From: an uncultured Propionibacteriaceae bacterium
Lineage (GTDB): Bacteria; Actinomycetota; Actinomycetes; Propionibacteriales; Propionibacteriaceae
DNA: 64,000 nucleotides
NCBI GenBank assembly: GCA_937926975.1
Contig: CALBCJ010000014.1
Coordinates: 76,206 to 140,205, forward strand
Direction of reading: 5' to 3'
The notes under the pieces are model-generated. The model had not been told where the DNA came from. It was given only the letters and a program-made list of their open reading frames with translations, and did no database searches. Made by a program: the position numbers and the translations under genes. Shown piece after piece: positions 20,708-27,872 of the stretch; positions within the stretch are counted from its first letter, which is position 1; each line of letters opens with the position of its first letter.

Positions 20708-21562
20708 ATGCGGATCGACCCCCACGTGCACTCATCTGTCTCCGACGGCACTGACTCGCCGACCCGGCTGGTCGCGGCCGCCCACGAGGCAGGCCTCGAC
20801 GTGGTCGGTCTGTGTGACCACGACACCTTCGACGGTCTGGCTGAGGCCATCACCGCGGGTCGGCAGGCTGGCCTGGAGGTGCTCAGCGGGGTCGAGCTGT
20901 CCACGACCTTCGCCGACACCTCGGTCCACCTGCTGGGGTACGGCTGCGACCCGTACGACTCCGCACTGGCTGCGGAGATGGTGAAGCTGCGGCAGAGCCG
21001 GACCGAGCGGCTGGCCAGGTACCTGGAGAAGCTGGCGGCGCTGGGGATGCCGCTGACCGAGGACGAGGTCCGCGAGCAGGTGGGCCGGTCCCCGTCCCTC
21101 GGGCGCCCCCACATTGCCGACGCCATGGTGGCTAGGGGCTATGTCAAGGACCGGGCCGAGGCGTTCGGGCTGTACCTGTACGCCGGCGGGCCGGCGTACG
21201 TCAAGCGGTACTCCACGGACCTGGTAGAAGCGATCGGCCTGGTCCGCCAGGCCAAGGGAGTCTCGGTGCTGGCCCACCCGTGGGGGCGCAACGGGCGGGA
21301 GGTGTTCACCCCAGAGGTGCTGGAGTCGCTGGCAGCGCAGGGGCTGGACGGGATCGAGGTCGACCACACCGACCACGACCCCCATGACCGGGAGCAGCTG
21401 GGTGAGGTCGCCGACCGGGCCGGACTGATCCGCACCGGCAGCAGCGACTACCACGGGGCCGGCAAGCCGGCGAACCCGCTGGGGATCCACACCACCCGGG
21501 GCAGCTCGTACCAGGAGATCCTGCGTCGCATCAAGGAGCGGGGAGGCGTGCTGCCGGGATGA
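20708..21562 (+). CDS. PHP-domain phosphoesterase (RNase AM/YciV-like)
   Basis: A 284-residue PHP metal-dependent phosphoesterase. The first motif is IDPHVHSSVSDGT near residues 3-15, the second LCDHDTFDGL near 36-45, and later metal ligands lie in LAHPWG, EVDHTDHD and TGSSDYHG. All four PHP motifs are intact. Relatives include YciV/TrpH (RNase AM), a 5'-3' exonuclease that also hydrolyses 3',5'-bisphosphonucleotides. Interestingly, that family was once named after tryptophan genes in enterobacteria and here it sits just before trpS, which may be coincidence. The gene is followed by the trpS attenuator. Confidence 0.88.
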   Translation: MRIDPHVHSSVSDGTDSPTRLVAAAHEAGLDVVGLCDHDTFDGLAEAITAGRQAGLEVLSGVELSTTFADTSVHLLGYGCDPYDSALAAEMVKLRQSRTERLARYLEKLAALGMPLTEDEVREQVGRSPSLGRPHIADAMVARGYVKDRAEAFGLYLYAGGPAYVKRYSTDLVEAIGLVRQAKGVSVLAHPWGRNGREVFTPEVLESLAAQGLDGIEVDHTDHDPHDREQLGEVADRAGLIRTGSSDYHGAGKPANPLGIHTTRGSSYQEILRRIKERGGVLPG

Positions 21563-21567
21563 TCTGG

Positions 21568-21573
21568 TAGCCT
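21568..21573 (+). promoter_or_regulatory. -10 hexamer TAGCCT for the trpS leader
   Basis: TAGCCT ends 7 nt before GTG 21581, the start of the Trp-rich leader peptide. The spacing matches the other leaderless promoters of this window, so transcription probably begins at the leader start codon. Confidence 0.5.
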
Positions 21574-21580
21574 GCCGGGC

Positions 21581-21616
21581 GTGCGTCGACCTGGAGCCTG
21601 GTGGCCGTCCTTCTGA
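21581..21616 (+). CDS. trpS leader peptide with tandem Trp codons
   Basis: An 11-residue open frame, MRRPGAWWPSF (GTG start, TGA at 21614-21616), with two adjacent tryptophan codons at 21599-21604. It sits directly upstream of trpS. Segment 1 of the attenuator overlaps its second Trp codon and the next codons, as in classical trp leaders. A ribosome starved of Trp-tRNA would stall on the two Trp codons and mask segment 1. No ribosome site precedes it, consistent with leaderless translation. The peptide itself should have no function other than sensing. Confidence 0.7.
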   Translation: MRRPGAWWPSF

Positions 21617-21673
21617 CGGCGCTTCACGACGCTTGCCCTGAGTATCAGCGACCGTCCCGCGGGCCGGTCGCTG
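21603..21673 (+). promoter_or_regulatory. Ribosome-mediated transcription attenuator of trpS
   Basis: Four pairing segments are visible. Segment 1 (GCCGTC, 21604-21609) pairs with segment 2 (GACGGC, 21615-21620). Segment 2 can instead pair through GACGG (21615-21619) with CCGTC of segment 3 (21652-21656). Segment 3 also lies in a 9-bp hairpin: 21646-21654 pairs perfectly with 21665-21673. Stalling at the Trp codons would free segment 2 to block the 3:4 hairpin and let RNA polymerase reach trpS. The hairpin has no long U-run, as usual for GC-rich actinobacteria. S. coelicolor trpRS1 is a known precedent for this mechanism. Confidence 0.7.
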
Positions 21674-21704
21674 TTGCATGTCGACCCGCGGGGGAGAGGA
21701 CACC

Positions 21705-22808
21705 ATGACCGCGCACGACATCGGCGAGGAGCTGGCGCAGAGTACCTCCGAGGCCTCCCTGGCCCGCTCAGTGCGGCGCAGCGAGCAGATCAAGGCCGAG
21801 ATCGCCCAGGACCCGTCCCGGTTCCGGGTGCTCACCGGCGACCGGCCCACCGGGAACCTGCACATCGGGCACTACCTGGGCTCGCTGGCGAACCGGGTCC
21901 AGATCCAGAACCAGGGCGTCGAGACCTTCGTGGTGGTCGCTGACTACCAGGTGATCACCGACCGGGACGGGGTCGGCGCGATCCGGGAGCGGGTCTTCTC
22001 CCTGCTGGCTGACTACCTGGCGGTCGGGCTGGACCGGAGCACGATCTTCACCCACTCGGCGGTCCCGGCGCTGAACCAGCTGATGCTGCCGTTCCTGTCG
22101 CTGGTCACCGACGCCGAGCTGCGGCGCAACCCGACCGTGAAGGCGGAGCTGGAGCAGACCGGGGACCGGCCGATGTCGGGACTGCTGCTCACGTACCCGG
22201 TCCACCAGGCGGCCGACATCCTCTTCTGCAAGGCGAACCTGGTCCCGGTCGGCAAGGACCAGCTGCCGCACCTGGAGCAGGCCCGGGTCGTGGCGCGCCG
22301 CTTTGACGAGCGGTACGGGCGAGCCGACCCGAGCCGACCGGTCTTCCCGGCGGCGGAGGCCCTGCTGGCAGACCGTGCGGTCAGCATTCTGGGCATGGAC
22401 GGCGCCAAGATGAGCAAGTCCCGCGGCAACACGATCGAGCTGCAGATGACCGCCGACCAGACCGCGAGGCTGATCAAGAAGGCGGTCACCGACTCCGACC
22501 GGCACATCACGTACGACCCGGTGAACCGGCCCGAGGTGTCGAACCTGGTCACGATCGCGGCCCTGCTGCTGCAGCGGGACCCGGTCGAGGTGGCCGACGA
22601 GCTGGGCGACGCTGGCGGTGGCGGGCTGAAGAAGCTGGTCACCGAGGTGGTCAACGAGCACCTGGCGCCGGTCCGGGCCCGTCGGGCCGAGCTGGCAGCC
22701 GACCCCGGCTACCTGCAGCAGGTGCTGGCGGCCGGCAACCAGAGGGCCAACGAGATCGCCGACGCGACCCTGGCGGAGGTTCGCCAGGCGATGCAGATGG
22801 CCTACTGA
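21705..22808 (+). CDS. trpS: Tryptophanyl-tRNA synthetase
   Basis: Class I synthetase that charges tRNA-Trp (367 residues). It has the HIGH motif in TGDRPTGNLHIGHYLGSL, an ADYQVITDRD segment, and the KMSKS motif in GMDGAKMSKSRGN. The GDRPTG and ADYQV wording resembles the auxiliary trpRS1-like branch more than the common SGIQPTG/ADxHA(I/L)T type; this is from memory of family sequences. I chose ATG 21705 because a GGGGAGAGGA purine-rich ribosome site precedes it; an upstream in-frame ATG at 21678 lies inside the leader region just after the attenuator hairpin. Expression is probably set by Trp-tRNA charging through the upstream attenuator. Confidence 0.95.
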   Translation: MTAHDIGEELAQSTSEASLARSVRRSEQIKAEIAQDPSRFRVLTGDRPTGNLHIGHYLGSLANRVQIQNQGVETFVVVADYQVITDRDGVGAIRERVFSLLADYLAVGLDRSTIFTHSAVPALNQLMLPFLSLVTDAELRRNPTVKAELEQTGDRPMSGLLLTYPVHQAADILFCKANLVPVGKDQLPHLEQARVVARRFDERYGRADPSRPVFPAAEALLADRAVSILGMDGAKMSKSRGNTIELQMTADQTARLIKKAVTDSDRHITYDPVNRPEVSNLVTIAALLLQRDPVEVADELGDAGGGGLKKLVTEVVNEHLAPVRARRAELAADPGYLQQVLAAGNQRANEIADATLAEVRQAMQMAY

Positions 22809-22833
22809 CCGGGGTGCTCGCCGGGCTTCCCGG

Positions 22834-23682
22834 CTACCGGTGGGACTCGGCGGCGGCCACGTTGGCCAGGAGCACCTGGACGGTGGCGTCGACGTTCTCG
22901 AGCATCGGCAGGTGAGTGGCCTCGGGGACCGAGACCGGCTCGGTGCCCAGCCGCCGGGCCATCTCGTTCTGGGTGCGCTGGTTCCAGGTGCCGTCGTTGG
23001 CTCCGTACAGCACGAAGCACGGCACCTGGGTGGCGGCGACCTCGTCGACCCGGTCCTCGGCGCCGAGCAGGTCATCAATGTTGCGCAGCGCCGCCGCGTG
23101 GTCCCCGGCGATGAACCGGTCCCGCAGGAAAGCCTGCATCGCAGGGTGCATGTCGACGTTCTCGTACGCGGTCTTCGCGTCCCAGGCCTCAGCCAGGGAC
23201 TTGCCCTCGAGCTCGGTGCGGAAGCGGGTGACCCGGTCGATGGTGATGGGGACCAGGTCCGGCTCGGCGGTCAGACCGGCCGGTCCCGAGCACATCAGGG
23301 TGAGCGAGGCGAAGACCCCGGGGTCCTGGATCACGGCCCGCTGGGCCGCCAGGCCGCCGAACGAGTGGGCCACCAGGTGCACCCGGTCGGCGAGGCTGTG
23401 GGCGACCGCAGCCACGTCGGCGGCTAGCGCGTCCAGGTCGAACGGGCCGGGGGAGGTCGACTGGTGGTTGCCGCGCAGGTCCATCGCGTACGCCGCCAGC
23501 CCGTGCTGGCGCAGCTCGGGCAGCACGAAGAGGTAGTCCTCCTTGGCCCCGGTGAACCCGTGCACGAACAGGACCACTGCCCCCGGCTCGTCGGGAACCG
23601 CGCTGAGAAGCGCCAGCTCGGTGCCGTCAGGGCGGCTCACGGTGCTGGTGGTGAGCCCGTCGAAGAGGTCGAACACGGCCAC
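22834..23682 (-). CDS. Alpha/beta hydrolase
   Basis: A 282-residue alpha/beta-fold hydrolase. It has the oxyanion segment FVHGFTGAKEDY (residues 39-50), the nucleophile elbow AHSFGG near residues 108-113, a helical cap (about 150-215) and a terminal catalytic His in EATHLPMLEN. The Asp of the triad likely lies in VLYGANDGTWN. The substrate cannot be told; relatives include esterases and haloperoxidase-like enzymes. The start is ATG 23682, only 4 bp after the stop of the Gly-Ser-repeat gene, so the two are co-transcribed. It converges on trpS. Confidence 0.85.
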   Translation of the reverse strand: MAVFDLFDGLTTSTVSRPDGTELALLSAVPDEPGAVVLFVHGFTGAKEDYLFVLPELRQHGLAAYAMDLRGNHQSTSPGPFDLDALAADVAAVAHSLADRVHLVAHSFGGLAAQRAVIQDPGVFASLTLMCSGPAGLTAEPDLVPITIDRVTRFRTELEGKSLAEAWDAKTAYENVDMHPAMQAFLRDRFIAGDHAAALRNIDDLLGAEDRVDEVAATQVPCFVLYGANDGTWNQRTQNEMARRLGTEPVSVPEATHLPMLENVDATVQVLLANVAAAESHR

Positions 23683-23686
23683 CAGG

Positions 23687-23941
23687 CTAGCGCCGGCGCC
23701 GCCGGTGACCCATGAGGATGGCGCGGTTGCCGCGGTGGCTGAGGACTGACCAGACGCTGCAGGAGGACAGCAGAGAGCCCAGCGAGGCGAACGAGCCGAC
23801 CGACCCGATCGAGCAGCACGACCCGACCGAGCCGATCGACAGGACCGACCCGATCGACCCGACCGACAGCACCGAGCCCTGAGACAGCACCGACAGCAGC
23901 GAGTCCCGCGATCTCCAGCTCTTCGCCGCGGCCTTGCTCAT
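23687..23941 (-). CDS. Small Gly-Ser-rich repeat protein of unknown function
   Basis: An 84-residue protein of near-tandem short repeats. After a basic start (MSKAAAKSWRSRDSLLS) comes a run of VLSxGS, IGSVGS and similar five- to six-residue units, including a CCS, over about residues 16-65. It ends in a very basic tail with five consecutive Arg. The pattern of Ser at regular spacing with Val, Ile or Leu between suggests a small beta-solenoid or amyloid-like sheet, but this is inference. Similar short Ser-Gly repeat proteins occur in other actinobacteria without known function, in my recollection. The gene is 4 bp upstream of the hydrolase start and shares its operon. Confidence 0.6.
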   Translation of the reverse strand: MSKAAAKSWRSRDSLLSVLSQGSVLSVGSIGSVLSIGSVGSCCSIGSVGSFASLGSLLSSCSVWSVLSHRGNRAILMGHRRRRR

Positions 23942-23989
23942 GGCCCGATCATGGCACAGGCCCCGTTACAGCACGGCGGCGAGGGGCCG

Positions 23990-24403
23990 TCAGCCGAAGG
24001 CCTCTGGGTGCAGGGTGTCGAGCAGGGCGGCGGCGTAGCTGGACTCCGGGTCCGCGGCCCGGGACCGGTGCAGCCGGTCAGCGCGCTGGTACGTGACGAC
24101 CCACTCCTGGTCCTGGTGCTCCAGCGCCACGAAGGCGGCGCCCAGGGCGCGGCGGAGCTGGTCCTCGCGGGGCAGCCAGAGGGCCACCGAGGCCGGGATC
24201 CAGTCCAGGGCCCACTCGGTGGTGCCGTTGAACATGACGATCGGCTGGCCGTGCTGCTGGCGGACCTCGATCGTCATCTCCGCGATCCAGAAGACCTCGT
24301 CGTCCAGGTCTCGGCCCGGGACCGCGAAGCAGTCACCGGGAGCCGGGGCCCACGCCAGGCCGGCGTCGCGGAGCGCGGTGGCGAGGCTGATCGAGATCAC
24401 CAC
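23990..24403 (-). CDS. Conserved actinobacterial protein (often labelled CpaE-like)
   Basis: A 137-residue soluble protein. It begins MVISISLATALRDAGLAWAPAPGDCFAVPGRDLDDEVF and has the conserved FNGTTEWALDWI segment near residues 58-69 and LPREDQLRRALG near 77-88. This pattern is typical of a family in many actinobacteria that automatic annotation often calls pilus assembly protein CpaE, although it lacks the ATPase domain of real CpaE. The function is unknown. It lies 15 bp downstream of the response regulator on the same strand and may be co-transcribed. Confidence 0.7.
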   Translation of the reverse strand: MVISISLATALRDAGLAWAPAPGDCFAVPGRDLDDEVFWIAEMTIEVRQQHGQPIVMFNGTTEWALDWIPASVALWLPREDQLRRALGAAFVALEHQDQEWVVTYQRADRLHRSRAADPESSYAAALLDTLHPEAFG

Positions 24404-24418
24404 CCCATGATGCCTGGC

Positions 24419-25078
24419 TCAGTCGGTCTCCAGGCCGTCGGCGTCGCGAATCCGCAGCGCCGCCGCGACCCGGTTGTCGACCCCCAGCTTCGAGAAGATC
24501 CGGGTGATGGTGGCCTTGGTCGTGGCCAGCGACACGTACAGCTCGTCGGCGATGTCCTGGTTGGAGCGGCCCGCGGCCAGCAGGGATGCTACTTCCCGCT
24601 CCCGTACGGTCAGGGAGTCCAGGTCCCGCCGGGCGTCCGGGTCGACCCGCTGCCGGGCAGTGGCGGCCGCGATCACCTGGTCGGTGACGCTGGGGGACAG
24701 GGCCGGCTCGCCGGCAGCCACCTTGTGAATCGCCTCGATCATCTGGGCCGGGGCGCTGTCCTTCAGGAGAAACCCCTTCGCCCCGGCCTGCAGGGCCCGC
24801 AGCACCTGGTCGTCGGAGTCGAAGGTCGTCAGCACCAGCACCGCGGGCGGACTGGGCCGCAGCAGCAGGTGCTCAGTGGTGGTGAGCCCGTCCTGCACCG
24901 GCATCCGGATGTCCATCAGCACCAGGTCCGGGCACAGCTGGTCAACCAGGGCCTCGGCGGCCTTCCCGTCAGCGGCCTCGGCGACGATCTCCAGGTCCGG
25001 CTCTCCCGAGAGGATCAGCCGCAGACCGGTACGGACCATGGGGTCGTCGTCGACCAGGAGCAGCCGGGTCACTGGCAC
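24419..25078 (-). CDS. NarL/LuxR-family response regulator
   Basis: A 219-residue response regulator. The receiver domain has D10-D12, phosphoacceptor D56 in LVLMDIRMP, and LLKDSAP near residue 105. The C-terminal LuxR-type helix-turn-helix shows LTVREREVASLLAAGRSNQDIADELYVSLATTKATITRIFSKLGVDNR. GTG 25078 is chosen because a GGAGG site lies upstream; an earlier GTG at 25129 would lengthen the protein inside the kinase gene's end. The cognate kinase lies just upstream. The divergent ABC transporter and esterase-like genes are the likely targets. Confidence 0.9.
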   Translation of the reverse strand: MPVTRLLLVDDDPMVRTGLRLILSGEPDLEIVAEAADGKAAEALVDQLCPDLVLMDIRMPVQDGLTTTEHLLLRPSPPAVLVLTTFDSDDQVLRALQAGAKGFLLKDSAPAQMIEAIHKVAAGEPALSPSVTDQVIAAATARQRVDPDARRDLDSLTVREREVASLLAAGRSNQDIADELYVSLATTKATITRIFSKLGVDNRVAAALRIRDADGLETD

Positions 25079-25113
25079 GGCAGTCTCGCCTCCACTACGA
25101 AGTCGGAACCCTT

Positions 25114-26139
25114 TCAGGTGGCCGACCACTGCCCCTGCAGCAGGTCCACCCGCTCAGCTAAACCTACGAGACCCAGCCCGGCGCCGGGGACGGCAGGCCC
25201 CCCGCGGTCACCGAGCGGGTTGCTGACCCGTACGGTCACCAGGCTGCCGTCGTGACCGAGGGTGAGGTGGACCGGCTGCCCGGGCGCGTGCTTGCGGGCA
25301 TTCGTCAGCGCCTCCTGCACGATCCGGTAGAGGTGACGACCGATCCCGGCCGGGACCCGGTCAGGATTCAGGTCCTGGTCGACCAGCACCTGCTGGCCGG
25401 CGGCTCGGGCCTCCGTGACCAGGGCCTCGAGCTGGGCCAGGGCAGGCTGAGGGGCCTCCGGGACGGCGCCGGGGGTCCGCAGTGAGCCCAGGACCAGGCG
25501 GAGCTCGTCCAGCGAGCGGCGGGCGTTCTCGTTGATCATCGCGACCGCCTCAAGCAGCTGCTCACGGGGCAGGTCACTGCGGTGGGCGAGGGCGCCGGAC
25601 GCCATCGCCACCAGCGACAGCCGGTGAGCCAGAACGTCGTGCATCTCGCGGGCGATCCGGTCCCGCTCGGCCATCCGGACCTGCTCCAGCCGAGCCTCGT
25701 CGGCGCGCTGGGCCTCCAGCCGGCGCTGCTCCTCGGCCAGAGCCCGGGCAGCCTCCGACTGCCGGGCCCGTTCCGCGCTCCGGCTGGCGTACCCCACAGC
25801 AGCGGCCACCGTGACTCCGGCCAGCTGCAGAGCCGCCTGCATCCAGACGACCTGGGACGCGTTGCGTGTGACGACCAGCGGCCACAGCACCGAGGCACCG
25901 GTGGCCGAGGCCACAGCCAGGACCACCTGCAGCAGAGAACGGCGCCGGGCCAGGTGCCCGATGAGGACCACCAGCGCTCCGCTGGGAATCTCGAACGGGA
26001 CCCGCAGCAGCACCGCGACCGCGATCAGCCATCCGATCCGGCTGCTGCGCCGCCCAGCGACGAGCGCCAGCGACGCCGCGGCCACCGCCAGCATCATCGT
26101 GACCACCAGCAGCGAGCCGCGGGACCACCAGACCGCCAC
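25114..26139 (-). CDS. Membrane sensor histidine kinase (HisKA_3)
   Basis: A kinase of the NarX/DesK-like class, 341 residues from GTG 26139. Several membrane helices (about residues 8-30, 36-60, 70-92 and 98-117) are followed by a coiled linker. The HisKA_3 domain has H167 in REMHDVLAHRLS and a compact ATP-binding domain shows EALTNARKHAPG and GAGLGLVGLAERV. The N-terminus is doubtful: the same frame upstream, to about 26210, encodes another credible membrane helix but offers no ATG, GTG or TTG before an in-frame TAG at 26231-26233. Either a CTG start or a frameshift may be involved. The gene precedes its response regulator. Confidence 0.85.
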   Translation of the reverse strand: MAVWWSRGSLLVVTMMLAVAAASLALVAGRRSSRIGWLIAVAVLLRVPFEIPSGALVVLIGHLARRRSLLQVVLAVASATGASVLWPLVVTRNASQVVWMQAALQLAGVTVAAAVGYASRSAERARQSEAARALAEEQRRLEAQRADEARLEQVRMAERDRIAREMHDVLAHRLSLVAMASGALAHRSDLPREQLLEAVAMINENARRSLDELRLVLGSLRTPGAVPEAPQPALAQLEALVTEARAAGQQVLVDQDLNPDRVPAGIGRHLYRIVQEALTNARKHAPGQPVHLTLGHDGSLVTVRVSNPLGDRGGPAVPGAGLGLVGLAERVDLLQGQWSAT

Positions 26140-26262
26140 CGGCGTCAGGTAGTACAGCGTGATCAGGACGGCAACCGGCCAGGACCACCGGTCCAGGCTG
26201 TACCGGGGCGGTTGAGGACACCGGCCAGACTAGGAGGCCCCTCTCCCGCCTCGGCAGTGACC

Positions 26263-26286
26263 ATCGGCTAGACCGGCCTAGCCGAT
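26263..26286. promoter_or_regulatory. 24-bp dyad in the divergent kinase/ABC promoter region
   Basis: ATCGGCTAG (26263-26271) and CTAGCCGAT (26278-26286) form a perfect 9-bp inverted repeat around ACCGGC. It sits between the divergent kinase and ABC transporter genes, 65 bp before the transporter start. It is a good candidate operator, most simply for the adjacent LuxR-type regulator. Confidence 0.5.
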
Positions 26287-26350
26287 CGGCCAGCCAGGTC
26301 CAGCCGCAGGGTGCTGGTGGGCGACCAGGTGGCGCGGCTGAAGTAGGACC

Positions 26351-27073
26351 ATGATTCGCATCGAGCACCTGACCAAGACCTACGGCCGCGGGGTGAGCGC
26401 CGTCCAGGCCGTCTGCGACCTCACCTTCACCGTCGAGCCAGGGACCGTGACCGGCTTCCTCGGCCCGAACGGGGCCGGCAAGACCAGCACCCTGCGCATC
26501 CTGTGCGGGCTGGCCCGCGCCACCAGCGGCTCGGCCACCATCAACGGTCAGCGGTACCAGGACCTGCCCAACCCGGCCCGGACGGTCGGGGTGCTGCTGG
26601 ACGCCTCCGCGGTTCACCCGGGCCGGACCGGCCGCGAGAGCCTGGCCCTGGTCGCGCTGTCGATCGGGGTGCCTCAGAGCCGCGTCGACGAGGTCCTGGA
26701 CGAGGTGGGCCTGACTCCGGCCGAGGGCCGGCGCCGGGTCGGGCACTACTCGCTCGGGATGCGGCAGCGGCTGGGGCTGGCCCGCGTTCTGCTGGGCGAC
26801 CCGACGGTCCTGGTCGCCGACGAGCCGGCCAACGGGCTCGACCCACAGGGAATCGTCTGGCTGCGGCGGCTGCTGCGCCAGCAGGCCCGCCAGGGCCGGG
26901 CCGTTCTCCTGTCCAGCCACCAGCTCCATGAGGTCGGTGAGGTCGTCGACCAGCTCGTGATCATGGCCTCCGGCCGGGCGCTGGCGGTCGGTGCCCCCGA
27001 CGAGCTGCTCGGCACCGGCAGCCTCGAAGACCTCTTCCTCCAGCTCACCAGCGGCGCCGACCGCGCTGCCTGA
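26351..27073 (+). CDS. ABC transporter ATP-binding protein
   Basis: A 240-residue ATPase subunit of an ABC-2 exporter. Walker A (GPNGAGKTS, residues 37-45), a signature YSLGMRQRLGLARVL near residues 134-148, Walker B VLVADEPANGLDP and the H-loop SSHQLHE are all intact. Relatives move peptides, antibiotics or act in antimicrobial resistance. The 18-bp gap to the permease gene and the divergent two-component system suggest a drug- or peptide-responsive efflux unit. ATG 26351 is preceded by a weak purine stretch. Confidence 0.93.
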   Translation: MIRIEHLTKTYGRGVSAVQAVCDLTFTVEPGTVTGFLGPNGAGKTSTLRILCGLARATSGSATINGQRYQDLPNPARTVGVLLDASAVHPGRTGRESLALVALSIGVPQSRVDEVLDEVGLTPAEGRRRVGHYSLGMRQRLGLARVLLGDPTVLVADEPANGLDPQGIVWLRRLLRQQARQGRAVLLSSHQLHEVGEVVDQLVIMASGRALAVGAPDELLGTGSLEDLFLQLTSGADRAA

Positions 27074-27091
27074 CCACCCAAGGACACACCG

Positions 27092-27871
27092 ATGACTACC
27101 TCTGCTGCCACCATTCCGCTCGCCCCGACCTCCAGCGTGACACCCTCTCGCCCCGGCTTCGCCACCTCCGTGCTGGTCGAGCTGCGCAAGCTGGTCGACA
27201 CCCGGGTCTCCCTGGTCCTGGGACTGGCCGCGCTCGGCATGATCATCGCCTTCACCGGCGGTGCCGCCATGTTCCGCGACGGCTCGTACGGGACGACCGC
27301 CACTGCCGCCGGGGCACCAGCCGGCATGGCCCTGGCGGTCCTGGCCATCCTCAGCGTGACCTCGGAGCTCGCCAACCGCTCCGCCCAGGTCACCTTCCTC
27401 ACCGAGCCGAACCGGTTGCGGGTCCTGGCCGCCAAGGCTGCCGCGGTGGCTGCCGCTGCGGTAGGGGCCACTCTGGTCGCGTACCTGGCGGCCCTGGTCG
27501 CCACTCCGCTCGGGGCCCACTGGCAGAGCCGTCCGGTCAGCTGGGACTACCAGGGCTGGGCCCTGGCCGGCTACCTCGTGGCCTCGGTGATCCTGGTCCT
27601 GGAGTCCTTCGCGCTGGCGACGATGCTGCTCAACGGCCCGGCGGCGCTGGTGGTGACCTTCGGACTGCCGATGGTCTTCACCCTGGTCGAGACCGCTTTC
27701 CCGGCGTCGGCGAAGGCTCTGGAGTGGATCAGCCCCAGTGCCATGGACACCTTGAGCAAGACCGGAGCCGCGGCCACTACCTGGGCCCAGCTCGGGACCA
27801 GCCTTGCTGTCTGGCTCATCCTGCCCCTGGTGGTCGGCACGGTCCGGGTGGCTCGGCGGGAGATCGCCTGA
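27092..27871 (+). CDS. ABC-2 type transporter permease
   Basis: A 259-residue membrane protein with about six hydrophobic helices (near residues 45-65, 75-95, 110-135, 160-185, 190-210 and 230-255). It starts with a soluble N-terminus and has the Leu-Arg-Lys-Leu (ELRKLVDTRVSLVL) segment common at the start of ABC-2 permeases. It follows its ATPase by 18 bp and is followed 1 bp later by the erythromycin-esterase-like gene. The substrate is not known. Codon use is normal for the window. Confidence 0.88.
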   Translation: MTTSAATIPLAPTSSVTPSRPGFATSVLVELRKLVDTRVSLVLGLAALGMIIAFTGGAAMFRDGSYGTTATAAGAPAGMALAVLAILSVTSELANRSAQVTFLTEPNRLRVLAAKAAAVAAAAVGATLVAYLAALVATPLGAHWQSRPVSWDYQGWALAGYLVASVILVLESFALATMLLNGPAALVVTFGLPMVFTLVETAFPASAKALEWISPSAMDTLSKTGAAATTWAQLGTSLAVWLILPLVVGTVRVARREIA

Positions 27872-27872
27872 G

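Noticed and set aside
18677..20731. Long antisense open frames over the glutamate dehydrogenase gene
   Set aside because: Full overlap with a clearly conserved gene; no start signals and no motif in the translation.
21563..21704. T-box riboswitch upstream of trpS
   Set aside because: No T-box consensus or specifier stem was seen. The Trp-codon leader peptide with competing hairpins explains the region better.
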